From NCBI GenBank assembly GCA_964419335.1, contig CAYQOX010000008.1, positions 1-64,000 on the forward strand: 64,000 nt of DNA. The letters run 5' to 3'. Positions within the stretch are counted from its first letter, which is position 1; each line of letters opens with the position of its first letter. The stretch is from CAYQOX01 sp964419335 (GTDB lineage Bacteria; Hinthialibacterota; Hinthialibacteria; Hinthialibacterales; Hinthialibacteraceae). This document shows positions 51,591 through 60,642 of this stretch, piece after piece. The translations under genes and the position numbers were made by a program. The notes under the pieces were generated by a model. The model was not told where the DNA came from. It saw only the letters and a list, made by a program, of their open reading frames with translations, and did not search any database.

Positions 51591-53230
51591 GACAACTTAT
51601 CCTGTGTCTTAAATATAAGCCAAGTCATCGGGATTGATGAGACGAGAATAATGATTAATGCAGGAAGTGCAGCCTGGGCAAAAAAGGCTTCTGAGACAGA
51701 AGACCATACCTGAGTTGCTAATGTTTTAAAGCCGAAAGGACTTAGTAATAAGGTAGCCGGAAGTTCTTTCATGGTGGTTAAGAATACCAAACCTCCTCCA
51801 CTGGCGATTCCTAAACGTAGAAGGGGAAGTAAAACCCGAAAAAAGACCCGTCCTGGCGTTTGCCCGAGACTTCGTCCAGCTTCTTCTAGATGAGGATCAA
51901 TTTGCAGCCATGAAGTACGAATGGTGGTGATGGCTTGAGGAATGAATAAGATGAAATAAGCAATTAATAAAACCCAATAGGTTTGGTAAATTGAAGGGAA
52001 AAGACGGGATGTCGTAAAGACCAGCGCCAGGGCAATTACAATTCCTGGTAATGCATAGCCGATGTAGGTGATCGAACTCAAAACCCGGGATAGAAAATGA
52101 CTTTGTTTGATTGACAAGGCGACAATAGGAAGTGCAAGAAGAATGCACAGTATTGATGTTAGCAGAGAGACCCAAACGGAATTGTAGAGCGCGGTCCAAA
52201 TCGCCTCGAAATTGGCTGTAGCCAATCCTCCATTGAAAAGCCAACCAACCAATACGAATGAAGGAATCACTAAGGTAACGAAAAAGACAAATGAGCAAAT
52301 CAAAAAGGCATAAACCTTCCATTTACCCAAAGGGTAGCGGACCGGTGGACGCGGACTTCCACTGGATATCTTGTGGTATTTTGAATTACCCCGATATGTA
52401 TATTCAAGATAAAGAATGAAAAAAGTTAGCAGCACGATGAGTAAAGAATATAATGCTGCGGAAGTGCGATCAAAGGCCGATTGGTATTGGATATATATGA
52501 CACGGGTGAAGGTGTCATAACGCATAATGGAAACAGCGCCAAAGTCTCGAATTGTGTATAATGCGACAAGCAATCCTCCTGAAGCCAGAGCCGGTTTGAG
52601 TTGAGGTAAAATAACGTAAAAGAAGGTTTTCCAGGGTCCATACCCGAGACTCCGTGAAGTTTCTTCTAGAGAGGCATCCATGCGTTGTAAGGCTGCTTGA
52701 ACGGTTAAAAAAATATAAGGATAGCTCAATAAGGTTAACACTATAAACGCGCCGGGAAAACCATATAAATCTGGAAACCGCTCAATCCCTAAAATCGGTT
52801 CTAATGTTTGTTGAAGGATCCCCTTGGGACCCAAGGCGGAAACATATAAATAAGCACCGACGTAACTCGGAATGGCTAATGGAAGCACCATCACCACCAT
52901 CCAAAAATTTTTGCCTCCAAGAGTCGTTTTAACAATTAGCCAAGAAAGGAACAAAGAAAGCACTGAGGAGGCCAAAGTAACCGACACGGTTAAAAGTAGG
53001 GTTTGCCAAATGATTTTTAATGTTTGCAAGCGAAATAAATACTGCCAACTTTCTCCATCCGCTTGTAGTCCTCGCAACACCAGGTAGACAATAGGCATTA
53101 CGATGACTAACAGGGTTAAAATAGCACTACCCCATAATAGCCCCTGCGTGAGAGGCATACGGAAAGGAGAGACAGGGTTCTGCCCCTCCTTTCTGGATGC
53201 TATGGCAGAAGATTGAGGTTTCGCACTCAT
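51587..53230 (-). CDS. fbpB: Ferric-iron ABC transporter permease (system 2)
   Basis: The 547-residue inner-membrane protein has about twelve membrane segments and two permease coupling motifs: LEETSRSLGYGPWKTFFYVILP (about 182-203) and LEEAGRSLGQTPGRVFFRVLLP (about 450-471). This duplicated form is normal for FbpB. The gene starts six bases after the binding-protein stop and overlaps the ATPase gene by 4 nt, so all three are co-transcribed. Confidence 0.93.
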   Translation of the reverse strand: MSAKPQSSAIASRKEGQNPVSPFRMPLTQGLLWGSAILTLLVIVMPIVYLVLRGLQADGESWQYLFRLQTLKIIWQTLLLTVSVTLASSVLSLFLSWLIVKTTLGGKNFWMVVMVLPLAIPSYVGAYLYVSALGPKGILQQTLEPILGIERFPDLYGFPGAFIVLTLLSYPYIFLTVQAALQRMDASLEETSRSLGYGPWKTFFYVILPQLKPALASGGLLVALYTIRDFGAVSIMRYDTFTRVIYIQYQSAFDRTSAALYSLLIVLLTFFILYLEYTYRGNSKYHKISSGSPRPPVRYPLGKWKVYAFLICSFVFFVTLVIPSFVLVGWLFNGGLATANFEAIWTALYNSVWVSLLTSILCILLALPIVALSIKQSHFLSRVLSSITYIGYALPGIVIALALVFTTSRLFPSIYQTYWVLLIAYFILFIPQAITTIRTSWLQIDPHLEEAGRSLGQTPGRVFFRVLLPLLRLGIASGGGLVFLTTMKELPATLLLSPFGFKTLATQVWSSVSEAFFAQAALPALIIILVSSIPMTWLIFKTQDKLS

Positions 53231-53236
53231 TGTTAT

Positions 53237-54244
53237 TTAAGGCAACACATTGGTATCGCGGAGTAATTTTAAGGTACCGCGAAGATCCGATAAGGTCGCT
53301 ACATTGATCTCGTTCGAGTTTGCAATGAGTTTCTCTAATGGGGTTAATAAGGGATGGGTCTCGACTTCAGAGATCAGGGGATATTCAAAGGTTTCATTGG
53401 CAAAATACTGTTGGGCTTCTTTAGAAAGGAGATAGTTTATGAGAGTTATCGCATTCTCTTTATTTTGTGCAGTAGAAAGAATCCCCGCGCCGGAAACCAT
53501 GATTAATGAACCGGGACCGCCGCCTTCCAAGAAATGGTTGCGGGCTTTAAACTTTTCGCCTCGTTCATCCAAAAAGCGGAAAAGGTAGTAATGATTAACA
53601 AAACCAACATCAATCTCTCCAGAGCCTGCCGCTTCTACGATAGGCGTGTTTTTTGGATAATCGATGGCATCTTTTTCCTTGATGGCTTTTAACCATTGGG
53701 CGGTTTTTTCTTCTCCCCATTGTTTTCGCATGGCGGTTACCATGACTTGAAAGGAAGCGTTGGAAGGGGCCCAACCTATTCGTCCGCTCCATTCATCCTT
53801 TGTAAATCCCCACACGTTTGTGGGAAGTTCTTGCGGATCAATCGCCTCTGTATTGTAGACAACTACTCGTGCTCGACCCGAAAGACCGACCCACTTTTCT
53901 TCAGGACTACGAAATTGCTTGTTTACTTTATCCAAAATGGAATCGGGCAAAGTTGTAAATTGATCCGCCAAGGCTCCCAAACCACCCGGGTCTTGAGCAT
54001 AAAAAACATCCGCGGGTGAGTTCTGTCCTTCTTCGAGAATGGTTGCGGCTAATTCCGAAGTTTTCCCCCACCGGATTCGAACATCGATCCCGGTTTTTTC
54101 TTTAAATTGCTCGATAAGGGGGCCTACAAGAGACTCACTACGTCCACTGTATAAGACTAAAGAATCGTTCGCGAGCGTGGTGGAGACCACCATCATGAAA
54201 CACAAACCCACCATGGATAGTATTCGATTTGATCTTTTAAACAT
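53237..54244 (-). CDS. fbpA: Ferric-iron-binding periplasmic protein (system 2)
   Basis: The 335-residue protein has a cleavable signal peptide (about 1-25, VSTTLA-N) and a binding-protein fold beginning LVLYSGRSE. The GFVNHYYLFRF motif contains the adjacent tyrosines that bind Fe(III) in FbpA/FutA proteins. It therefore is a probable ferric-iron receptor. AGGAG lies seven bases before the ATG. Two sigma70-like promoters and a 20-bp palindrome lie in the 115-nt leader, so metal-dependent repression is likely. Confidence 0.93.
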   Translation of the reverse strand: MFKRSNRILSMVGLCFMMVVSTTLANDSLVLYSGRSESLVGPLIEQFKEKTGIDVRIRWGKTSELAATILEEGQNSPADVFYAQDPGGLGALADQFTTLPDSILDKVNKQFRSPEEKWVGLSGRARVVVYNTEAIDPQELPTNVWGFTKDEWSGRIGWAPSNASFQVMVTAMRKQWGEEKTAQWLKAIKEKDAIDYPKNTPIVEAAGSGEIDVGFVNHYYLFRFLDERGEKFKARNHFLEGGGPGSLIMVSGAGILSTAQNKENAITLINYLLSKEAQQYFANETFEYPLISEVETHPLLTPLEKLIANSNEINVATLSDLRGTLKLLRDTNVLP

Positions 54245-54265
54245 ACCACATCTCCTAATTGGATT

Positions 54266-54285
54266 TTTTTTGCCTAGGCAAAAAA
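54266..54285. promoter_or_regulatory. 20-bp perfect palindrome, candidate metal-repressor operator
   Basis: Six T, GCCTAGGC, six A form a perfect inverted repeat, centred about 32 nt upstream of the fbpA start. It sits just downstream of the closer of two predicted promoters. The core is like DtxR/MntR-family sites rather than a Fur box. No regulator gene of that type is in the window. Confidence 0.55.
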
Positions 54286-54293
54286 GTTTATAA

Positions 54294-54323
54294 GTTATAA
54301 TGATGTAAATTATGCAATAGCAA
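54294..54323 (-). promoter_or_regulatory. Proximal fbpA promoter
   Basis: TTGCTA (54318-54323) and TATAAC (54294-54299) are 18 bases apart on the minus strand, with the palindrome near the expected transcription start. Confidence 0.4.
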
Positions 54324-54328
54324 AGTTA

Positions 54329-54357
54329 AGTATACAAATCATTCGGATTGGTGTCAA
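54329..54357 (-). promoter_or_regulatory. Distal fbpA promoter, near consensus
   Basis: Perfect TTGACA (54352-54357), a 17-base spacer and TATACT (54329-54334) on the minus strand. The expected start is near 54322, about 40 nt upstream of the palindrome. Confidence 0.7.
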
Positions 54358-54457
54358 CCCTAAACATGATAAAAGTGATAAACTAGATCTTGTTTTACTT
54401 TCAATCTGTTGTAGTACAATCTTATTCTATGGCAGAAAGTAATTTGTGAGGTGGGTG

Positions 54458-54847
54458 ATGGAAATTGTACGATGGATGTGGATAAGCGTTGGAATCGCTA
54501 GTTTAGTTTTGGCCACCCTTGGAGTTATTTTGCCGCTATTACCAACCACTCCGTTGGTGATTCTTGCCGCCTATTGTTTTTCGAAGGCCTCGCCGGCACT
54601 TCACCAATGGTTGCGAGAAAATCGTTATTTTGGTCCCTTGTTGAAGGATTGGGAGCAATACGGAGTCATTCGGAAACGATCCAAAATGATGGCGACGGTA
54701 GCGATTGTGTTTTTGTTTAGTCTTTCTTTCTATTTAACAAAAATTTCTTTCTTTCTTAAGGGTTTCTTGGTGCTCATTGCCTTTTTGATCCTAGGATATA
54801 TTTGGTCGCGTCCCTCTCATATTCCAGCGACAGAGTTGGAAGGATGA
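54458..54847 (+). CDS. DUF454 (YbaN-like) small membrane protein
   Basis: The 129-residue inner-membrane protein matches the DUF454/YbaN family: GVILPLLPTTPLVILAAYCFSKASP near the start, then LRENRYFGPLLKDWEQYGVI. Two more hydrophobic segments follow. Family function is not established. GAGG lies six bases before the ATG at 54458; a GTG at 54446 overlaps that site. It is divergent from fbpA and convergent with the LamG gene. Confidence 0.88.
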   Translation: MEIVRWMWISVGIASLVLATLGVILPLLPTTPLVILAAYCFSKASPALHQWLRENRYFGPLLKDWEQYGVIRKRSKMMATVAIVFLFSLSFYLTKISFFLKGFLVLIAFLILGYIWSRPSHIPATELEG

Positions 54848-54883
54848 ATCACTGTTACTCGAGCTGGGGTGAGAAAAGAGCAA

Positions 54884-54906
54884 GGGGCGGTTAAAAAAAC
54901 CGCCCC
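54884..54906. terminator. Hairpin terminator between convergent genes
   Basis: A perfect 9-bp stem (GGGGCGGTT/AACCGCCCC) with a five-A loop lies between the DUF454 gene and the LamG gene. On the minus strand it is followed by a T-rich stretch (TTGCTCTTTTC). Confidence 0.7.
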
Positions 54907-54934
54907 CAAGGAATGTTCTTCTTATTGATTCCGT

Positions 54935-56992
54935 TTAATACAAAGACCAGTGTTGCACAGACACAGGTTCTGTAGGCCCATAGAAAATGGCATCATGGCC
55001 GTTTCCACTAATATCGACCAGGGTGCCTTCTTCTAATTGTTGAGAGGTGTAATAAACCAAGAGGCCGTCGCTTCGCATTTGATCGATGTCTTCTTCATCG
55101 GGTGGAGTTCCAAGCAGATCTTGGATTTCTTCTTGGGTCAAAGCACGATCCCATATACGAATGTTATCCAATTGGCCTTCGAACAGACCGCCTTCTTCCG
55201 AGAGGGCGCCGATATACAAAGGCGCCTCGCCCCATGGGATAATGCCAAACGCATCCATATCATCCACCTGGACTCCGTTGTAATAAAGTTTCAGGAAATC
55301 CATATCAAATGTACCACATACATGCACCCACATTTCAGCCGGGGGCATGGGAGCGGCAGCATCACCAGCTTCTTCCACGGCCATGTGAAGCCGATTTCCG
55401 TAATGTGAGCCTCCATACATACTGAAATATTCTCCTGCGCCTCCACGTCCTACAATTCCACGATTAGACAAATTGAGATCATGCATAATGGGATCCAAGT
55501 AGACCCAGGCCTCGATGGTAATGTCGTCAATTTCGAAAAGACCAGGATTTTCTAAGACTCCGTAATTGCTTTCACCATCGAAGGGTATCCCTTTGTCCGG
55601 TGTGAAAGAAAGATGGGATTCATCAATTTCAAAGGCACCAAAGGTACCGTCGTTGCCATTGCCAGTGAGGTCGATTAACTGATCATCTTCGATCGAACGA
55701 GCAGCCCAATAGGCAATGAGCCCATTTTGTTTCATGGCTTCGATGTCTTCTTCTTCGGGTGGCGTTTGTATTAATTCAATAATCTCATCTTCGCTCAAAG
55801 CTTTGTTCCAAACCCGCAAGTTTTCCATTTCTCCATCCAAATGGCGGCTGCCGGGTTCTAGAGCCCCGATGATCAAGGAAGCGTCACTATCGAGCGGATT
55901 GCCAGGAGTCGAATGCTCATTTTGTAGTACACCGTTGTAGTAAAGTTGTTTGTTCCCTTCTTCATCCCGTGTGCCCACGATGTGAATCCATTCATTAGCA
56001 GGAGGAACAATGCCATTGGCATGGTTGTATCCGCTCACGTCTTCCACGAGAAAGCGAACCCGGTCATAGAGATAAAAGGTAAATAGTTCTGGAGCGCCAC
56101 CTCGGTTCATGAATACTTGATTTTCGTGAGTGCGGTCAAATTTAACCCAGACTTCAAGGGAGAAGGCATGCAAGTTAAACGGGGTTCCATCAACCTCGGC
56201 ATAGGTGCTTTGTCCATCAAAGGGAATTCCCCCTTCTGGAATAAAAGTTAGATTACTTTGATCGAGGGTGAATACATATTTCTCGGCATCGTTATCACTC
56301 GCCAAATCGGCAAGGGTATCGTTGTCGAGAGAACGCTGGGCCCAATAAGAGATTAAGCCATCGGCTCTCATGGCGTCGATGTCTTCGTCCTCGGGTTCGG
56401 TTGCGAGTAATTGGATAATTTCTTCTTCGCTGAGAGCTCGATTCCAAATTCGCAAATTTTCAAACATCCCGTTTAAATGGCGTTGCCCTCCTTCTAAGGC
56501 GCCAATGCGTAATGGATCTTCACCATGACGGGTGACGGCTTCCCATTCAGTTTCATCGACAAGAACGCCGTTATAGTACAAGCGAACTTGGCTGCCGTCA
56601 TAAACTCCGGCAATATGAAACCATTCTCCCTCAGGGAAAAAATCGGCAATTGCAGACTCGTGATTTTCTTCTGCACTATTTTCTACGAGAAGACGCCCAT
56701 CACCGTCATCATTATAAAACGTGAAATACTCTGCGGCTTCACCTCGGCCGGCAATCTGTTGACGGCCAGAGATATCTCGTAGATTCACCCAACATTCCAC
56801 CGTTATTGTGTCGAGATTGAAGTCTTCAGCGTCTGCCACTTCAAAGTATTCAGTGGTTCCATTCAGCGTGATCCCCCGGTCAGGCGTCCAAGTGATGTTG
56901 GATTCATCCAACTGAGCATGGCAAACCAAACTGCCACTAAAAAGACATAAAATCGAAACACACCATACCAAATGCTTTTGAAATTTGTTCAT
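54935..56992 (-). CDS. Secreted protein with three LamG modules
   Basis: The 685-residue product has a signal peptide (about 1-27) and three LamG-type domains starting near 33, 245 and 460. Each opens with a pattern like FTPDKGIPFDGESNYGVL, contains WVHVxGTxD and LYYNGVxVD, and ends with ENLRIWNRALSEEEI. A repeated EDIDxMRxDGLxxYW segment follows each module. Such domains bind glycans or matrix proteins. It ends in QHWSLY. The ATG at 56992 is preceded by AGAGGTGG; a GTG at 57001 is possible. It is divergent from a pseudopilin gene 290 nt away. Confidence 0.9.
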   Translation of the reverse strand: MNKFQKHLVWCVSILCLFSGSLVCHAQLDESNITWTPDRGITLNGTTEYFEVADAEDFNLDTITVECWVNLRDISGRQQIAGRGEAAEYFTFYNDDGDGRLLVENSAEENHESAIADFFPEGEWFHIAGVYDGSQVRLYYNGVLVDETEWEAVTRHGEDPLRIGALEGGQRHLNGMFENLRIWNRALSEEEIIQLLATEPEDEDIDAMRADGLISYWAQRSLDNDTLADLASDNDAEKYVFTLDQSNLTFIPEGGIPFDGQSTYAEVDGTPFNLHAFSLEVWVKFDRTHENQVFMNRGGAPELFTFYLYDRVRFLVEDVSGYNHANGIVPPANEWIHIVGTRDEEGNKQLYYNGVLQNEHSTPGNPLDSDASLIIGALEPGSRHLDGEMENLRVWNKALSEDEIIELIQTPPEEEDIEAMKQNGLIAYWAARSIEDDQLIDLTGNGNDGTFGAFEIDESHLSFTPDKGIPFDGESNYGVLENPGLFEIDDITIEAWVYLDPIMHDLNLSNRGIVGRGGAGEYFSMYGGSHYGNRLHMAVEEAGDAAAPMPPAEMWVHVCGTFDMDFLKLYYNGVQVDDMDAFGIIPWGEAPLYIGALSEEGGLFEGQLDNIRIWDRALTQEEIQDLLGTPPDEEDIDQMRSDGLLVYYTSQQLEEGTLVDISGNGHDAIFYGPTEPVSVQHWSLY

Positions 56993-57283
56993 CTTTTCCA
57001 CCTCTTTTTTTTAAGATTTATCTTTTCCCATGTTGTTATGTTCTCAGAAGCAAATCTTTTATATCACGATAGAGGTTGGGAATGCAAGTTACACCAATAA
57101 GTTTGTCACATCTTCTTGTTGATGGATTGAAATTCCATTTTTCACACGAATGAGAAAAAAACAAAAATTAACTTGAAAAACAATCGCTTTAGTGAAAAGA
57201 TTGAGAGAAGATAATCAGAAGCAATTCACAACAAAGAACCTCCATCCGTATCCTGAAGTTTTTAAGATGAATGAGGTGTAATA

Positions 57284-57841
57284 ATGGAGAAGCGTGCCTT
57301 TACCTTAATCGAGCTTCTTATCGTGGTTGCTATCATCGGGATTTTAGCGGCGATTGCGGTACCCAATTTTCTCAACGCTCAAACGCGGGCGAAGATCTCG
57401 CGCGTGAAAGCAGATCAGCGCAGTGTATCCAATGCGGTAGAACAATACCGATTAGACAACAACAGCTATCCACCTGATGCCACCAATCGTCGCCCAGTGG
57501 GCCTTTATATGCTCACTAGCCCGGTATCTTATCTTCCAACCATTCCAATGGACCCTTTTTTAAAAATCGAAAATCTTCGGGCTCCTGTGGATCAAACGAC
57601 GATGGGACCTTTTTTTGCGATGGGGACAGATACCGAATTGGATAATAGTGTTGGAACTTATGCCCTCGCCGCTGCGGGACCGGATAATGACGATGATACG
57701 GGGAATATGACAGGTTGGCCAGCGACCGTATGGTGGGATTTTGATCCCAGCAATGGTTTATATTCCAACGGTGATATTATGAGATTGGGTGGGAGTTATT
57801 CTCATGGTACATTTGTACGAAATGGCAAACCCAATCGGTAA
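57284..57841 (+). CDS. Type II secretion pseudopilin-like protein (paralogue 3)
   Basis: The 185-residue product has the very short leader MEKRA, then FTLIELLIVVAIIGILA, VPNFLNA and a C-terminal DPSNGLYSNGD motif, plus an extra 19-residue tail. Ala stands at the cleavage site in place of Gly. GAGGTG precedes the ATG. It is divergent from the three-LamG gene and lies 53 nt upstream of the sulfatase gene on the same strand. Confidence 0.88.
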   Translation: MEKRAFTLIELLIVVAIIGILAAIAVPNFLNAQTRAKISRVKADQRSVSNAVEQYRLDNNSYPPDATNRRPVGLYMLTSPVSYLPTIPMDPFLKIENLRAPVDQTTMGPFFAMGTDTELDNSVGTYALAAAGPDNDDDTGNMTGWPATVWWDFDPSNGLYSNGDIMRLGGSYSHGTFVRNGKPNR

Positions 57842-57894
57842 ATTGTGGAGCGACAGCATTTCTTAAAAACTCAGGCAGTGAAAGGAATTCACCG

Positions 57895-59172
57895 ATGTTG
57901 AATCAAAATTACTCTTTAATCAAGCGTCGTAATTTTCTTCATAGCATGGCGGCCGGAATAGCTTTCCCTTATGTTTCCACCGCAGTGGCTTCTTCAAAGA
58001 ATGAATCAAGACCGCCCAACATTGTGTTGATTATGGGGGATGACTTAGGCATGGAGTGTTTGGGATGCTATGGCGGGACTTCTTATTCCACACCCAATAT
58101 AGATGCATTGGCCGAAGAGGGGATACGTTTTAATCATTGCTATAGTATGGGGAAATGTGTGCCATCACGGATTACGATTTTGACGGGACGCTATCCGTTC
58201 CGTAATTATGGAGAGTGGGGCACCATACCCGAAGAGGAAATGACCTTTGGCCATGTGCTTCAAGCCTGTGGATACCAGACGGCGCTGGCGGGAAAATGGC
58301 AGCTATCCCTTCTGCATGAAAATCCCGCTTTCGTACATCGGATGGGTTTTCATGGCTACAGCTGTTGGGCTTGGCATGAAGGGCCCCGCTATTTCTACCC
58401 GGTTATTTGGCAAAACGAGAAATTGCGTACCGATGTGGCTGATCAATACGGTCCGGATGTGTATTGTGGTTTTCTCAAAAATTTTATTCGCTCGAATAAA
58501 GACAAACCTTTTCTTGCTTATTACCCCATGAATCTTCCTCATTTTGCCAAGACCGGCGGCGATCATAAAGAACCTCCCGGTCCTGATGGAGAATATCAAA
58601 CGTATTCTGAAATGATTTCACAGATCGATCGTCTGGTGGGGGAATTGGTAGAGACTCTCGAAGAAGAAGGGCTGCGAGAAAATACCGTCATTCTATTTAC
58701 GGGAGATAATGGCACTCCGCAACAGGTGACTTCAAAAATCAAAGGCAGAACCATCAAAGGAGGGAAGGGAACTCTCACCGATGCGGGCACCCATGTGCCC
58801 CTAATCGTCAATTGGCCAGGGAGAGCACCCAAAGGAACAGAGAATAATGACTTGATCGACTTCAGTGATTTTTTACCCACTTTGGCTGATCTTGCGGGAA
58901 TTGAACTAGTTACTCAAAGAACCATCGACGGAGTTAGTTTTGCCCCTCAAATCAAAGGCGAAGAAGGTCAGCCACGTGAATGGGCCTATAGTGAGTGGAA
59001 TGGCTGCTGGGTACGGACTCATCGTTGGAAACTCTATGAGGATCAGCGTTTGTTTGATATGCAAGAAGACCCAGAGGAGGAATCTCCCATTTCCGAGCAA
59101 GATGAATCAAGCGAGGCCGCTCGAGCATGGGAAAAGTTATCGCAAGTGATGCGTGCCTTGAAAGAGGAATAG
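57895..59172 (+). CDS. Tat-exported sulfatase (Cys type)
   Basis: The 425-residue enzyme belongs to the formylglycine sulfatases. It has metal-site Asp49 and Asp50 (MGDDLG) and the CVPSR sequence with Cys88 to be converted to formylglycine, followed by the TGRYP motif. Further conserved stretches are YPMNLPHF and FTGDNGTP. A twin-arginine leader (KRRNFLHS) suggests periplasmic export. It would remove sulfate from glycans. AAAGGA lies eight bases before the ATG. No anSME maturase is identified with certainty here. Confidence 0.92.
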   Translation: MLNQNYSLIKRRNFLHSMAAGIAFPYVSTAVASSKNESRPPNIVLIMGDDLGMECLGCYGGTSYSTPNIDALAEEGIRFNHCYSMGKCVPSRITILTGRYPFRNYGEWGTIPEEEMTFGHVLQACGYQTALAGKWQLSLLHENPAFVHRMGFHGYSCWAWHEGPRYFYPVIWQNEKLRTDVADQYGPDVYCGFLKNFIRSNKDKPFLAYYPMNLPHFAKTGGDHKEPPGPDGEYQTYSEMISQIDRLVGELVETLEEEGLRENTVILFTGDNGTPQQVTSKIKGRTIKGGKGTLTDAGTHVPLIVNWPGRAPKGTENNDLIDFSDFLPTLADLAGIELVTQRTIDGVSFAPQIKGEEGQPREWAYSEWNGCWVRTHRWKLYEDQRLFDMQEDPEEESPISEQDESSEAARAWEKLSQVMRALKEE

Positions 59173-59193
59173 ATCGTTAAATCTATTCCTCTT
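59162..59193. terminator. Bidirectional hairpin covering both stop codons
   Basis: A perfect 13-bp stem (59162-59174 and 59181-59193) with a CGTTAA loop lies where the sulfatase and the membrane protein genes converge. Each arm contains the stop codon of one gene. U-tracts are short on both sides. Confidence 0.65.
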
Positions 59194-60619
59194 CCTTATT
59201 AATAGCTTCGCGTTTGATATGAAGAAAGAACGCGATGGTTAATCCAATGGCACCGATGGTGAAGATAATGGCATTAGGAGTGCGTGATGTCCATTCCGCC
59301 CAGGGCCAGGGAAAACGGAAAAAGGCAAAGTTGAGCAAGAAATACATCCAGGTATTAATCAATAACGCATAGCCCGTAAAGCGTAAACTCGGTCTCTCTG
59401 CGAAACGGCGCTTGAACCATATCGCTAAAAAGAGGGAAAGCGCTATGGGGATAATCAAGTAGAGGATCCAACCGAGCTGTGGCTGAATCGCGGCTTCGTT
59501 ATACACGAGTTGCCGCACCGTTTTCCCTGCGATAGGCAATAAGGTTAAGGGGAAAATTTGCAGGAAAGGCCACCAACCTCCGCCGACAATTGCTATCATG
59601 GGAATGAGGCCCATGATCAAGCCCAAGTCGTAGAACATATCGACATACCAAAGGGCATGGAATTCTACTAAAATCAGCATGGGAAGATGAACGAGTAGCA
59701 AGATCCCTTCAACTGGTAAGGGGAGAGTCGATTCTTCGCTTTTTTCCATAGGTTGGATTCGAGTACGGTTAAGCCACAATCCCAGTCCCAACATCGCTCC
59801 CATCACCGCACCATAGGTGGTTTCCATCATGTTCCACCAATTCATATTGGGATCCAATTGTTTCCAAATTCCGTCTTGGAAAATTTCGGGATTCCAGGCG
59901 TGAAAGGCCTGTAGGCTTTGTCCCAAGGGAAAACCAAGAGCCCCACCGAGAATACCCCATACCCCCATGCGTAAGGCCAAACAATCTTTTCTCCAACCCC
60001 GTGTGTAGAGCAATAGCATTCCTAGGGCGAACAATAATCCACCCCAACACTCAGGTCGGGGTTTAAGTTCTTGATCCGGCTCCCAATACCAATGATCGGA
60101 AAAATAAAGCCATGGGAGCTTTTGTAGTTCTGGATCAAAGGGTGAATTAAGGATGTATACTCCAGCATAATAGGCAGCAACCATACCGACCATAAGCAGT
60201 CCCATGGTTGTGGGACGGTAACGTTTTCCACCTAGCCCCATGCCGAGAAAAGTCCCTGCGAAGCCGATCCATATCCCCCCTTTGATCGCAAGTCCCAACA
60301 TCCCCCAGCTGAGTGCCCCCCAATGTCCAACCAGGGGTGCGTCATGGGTGAGTCCTACGGTTTGACCGTAGGTCATCGATCCGCCGAAGCCCATGGCTAC
60401 GGTACCCAAGGCAATAACGCGGGCGGCATTGTATTTCGGGAAATGAGGGCAAAGCAGATACACTAAGGTAAGGCTAACGAGCAGACCTGCGATCATGGCT
60501 CCGGTCTCATGACCGTATTGCCCCCGGATCCCCCACGCCATTCCGCCAGCCATGGCAGCGAATATGACCGGCTGCCACCAACCCACGTGGTTCTTGCTTA
60601 TTTCTGTTTGTTGCTCCAA
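59183..60619 (-). CDS. Polytopic membrane protein, unknown
   Basis: The 478-residue product has about twelve hydrophobic segments and a conserved-looking early stretch (GGMAWGIRGQYGHETGAMIAG, about 25-45). I do not recognise a named family, and no transporter signature is visible. The start is a TTG at 60619, supported by GGGAG seven bases upstream; no ATG is suitable. It is 23 nt downstream of the Gfo/Idh/MocA gene on the same strand, so the two are probably co-transcribed. It could be a sugar or acid transporter for that enzyme's pathway. Confidence 0.72.
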   Translation of the reverse strand: MEQQTEISKNHVGWWQPVIFAAMAGGMAWGIRGQYGHETGAMIAGLLVSLTLVYLLCPHFPKYNAARVIALGTVAMGFGGSMTYGQTVGLTHDAPLVGHWGALSWGMLGLAIKGGIWIGFAGTFLGMGLGGKRYRPTTMGLLMVGMVAAYYAGVYILNSPFDPELQKLPWLYFSDHWYWEPDQELKPRPECWGGLLFALGMLLLYTRGWRKDCLALRMGVWGILGGALGFPLGQSLQAFHAWNPEIFQDGIWKQLDPNMNWWNMMETTYGAVMGAMLGLGLWLNRTRIQPMEKSEESTLPLPVEGILLLVHLPMLILVEFHALWYVDMFYDLGLIMGLIPMIAIVGGGWWPFLQIFPLTLLPIAGKTVRQLVYNEAAIQPQLGWILYLIIPIALSLFLAIWFKRRFAERPSLRFTGYALLINTWMYFLLNFAFFRFPWPWAEWTSRTPNAIIFTIGAIGLTIAFFLHIKREAINKEEE

Positions 60620-60642
60620 CTTTGTTCTCCCTTAGTTTTATA

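Noticed and set aside
26291..54357. The repeated string GGTGTCAAC at about 26290 and 54351 as a possible dispersed repeat
   Set aside because: In both places it is the reverse complement of a TTGACA promoter element with chance flanking matches. The similarity does not extend further.
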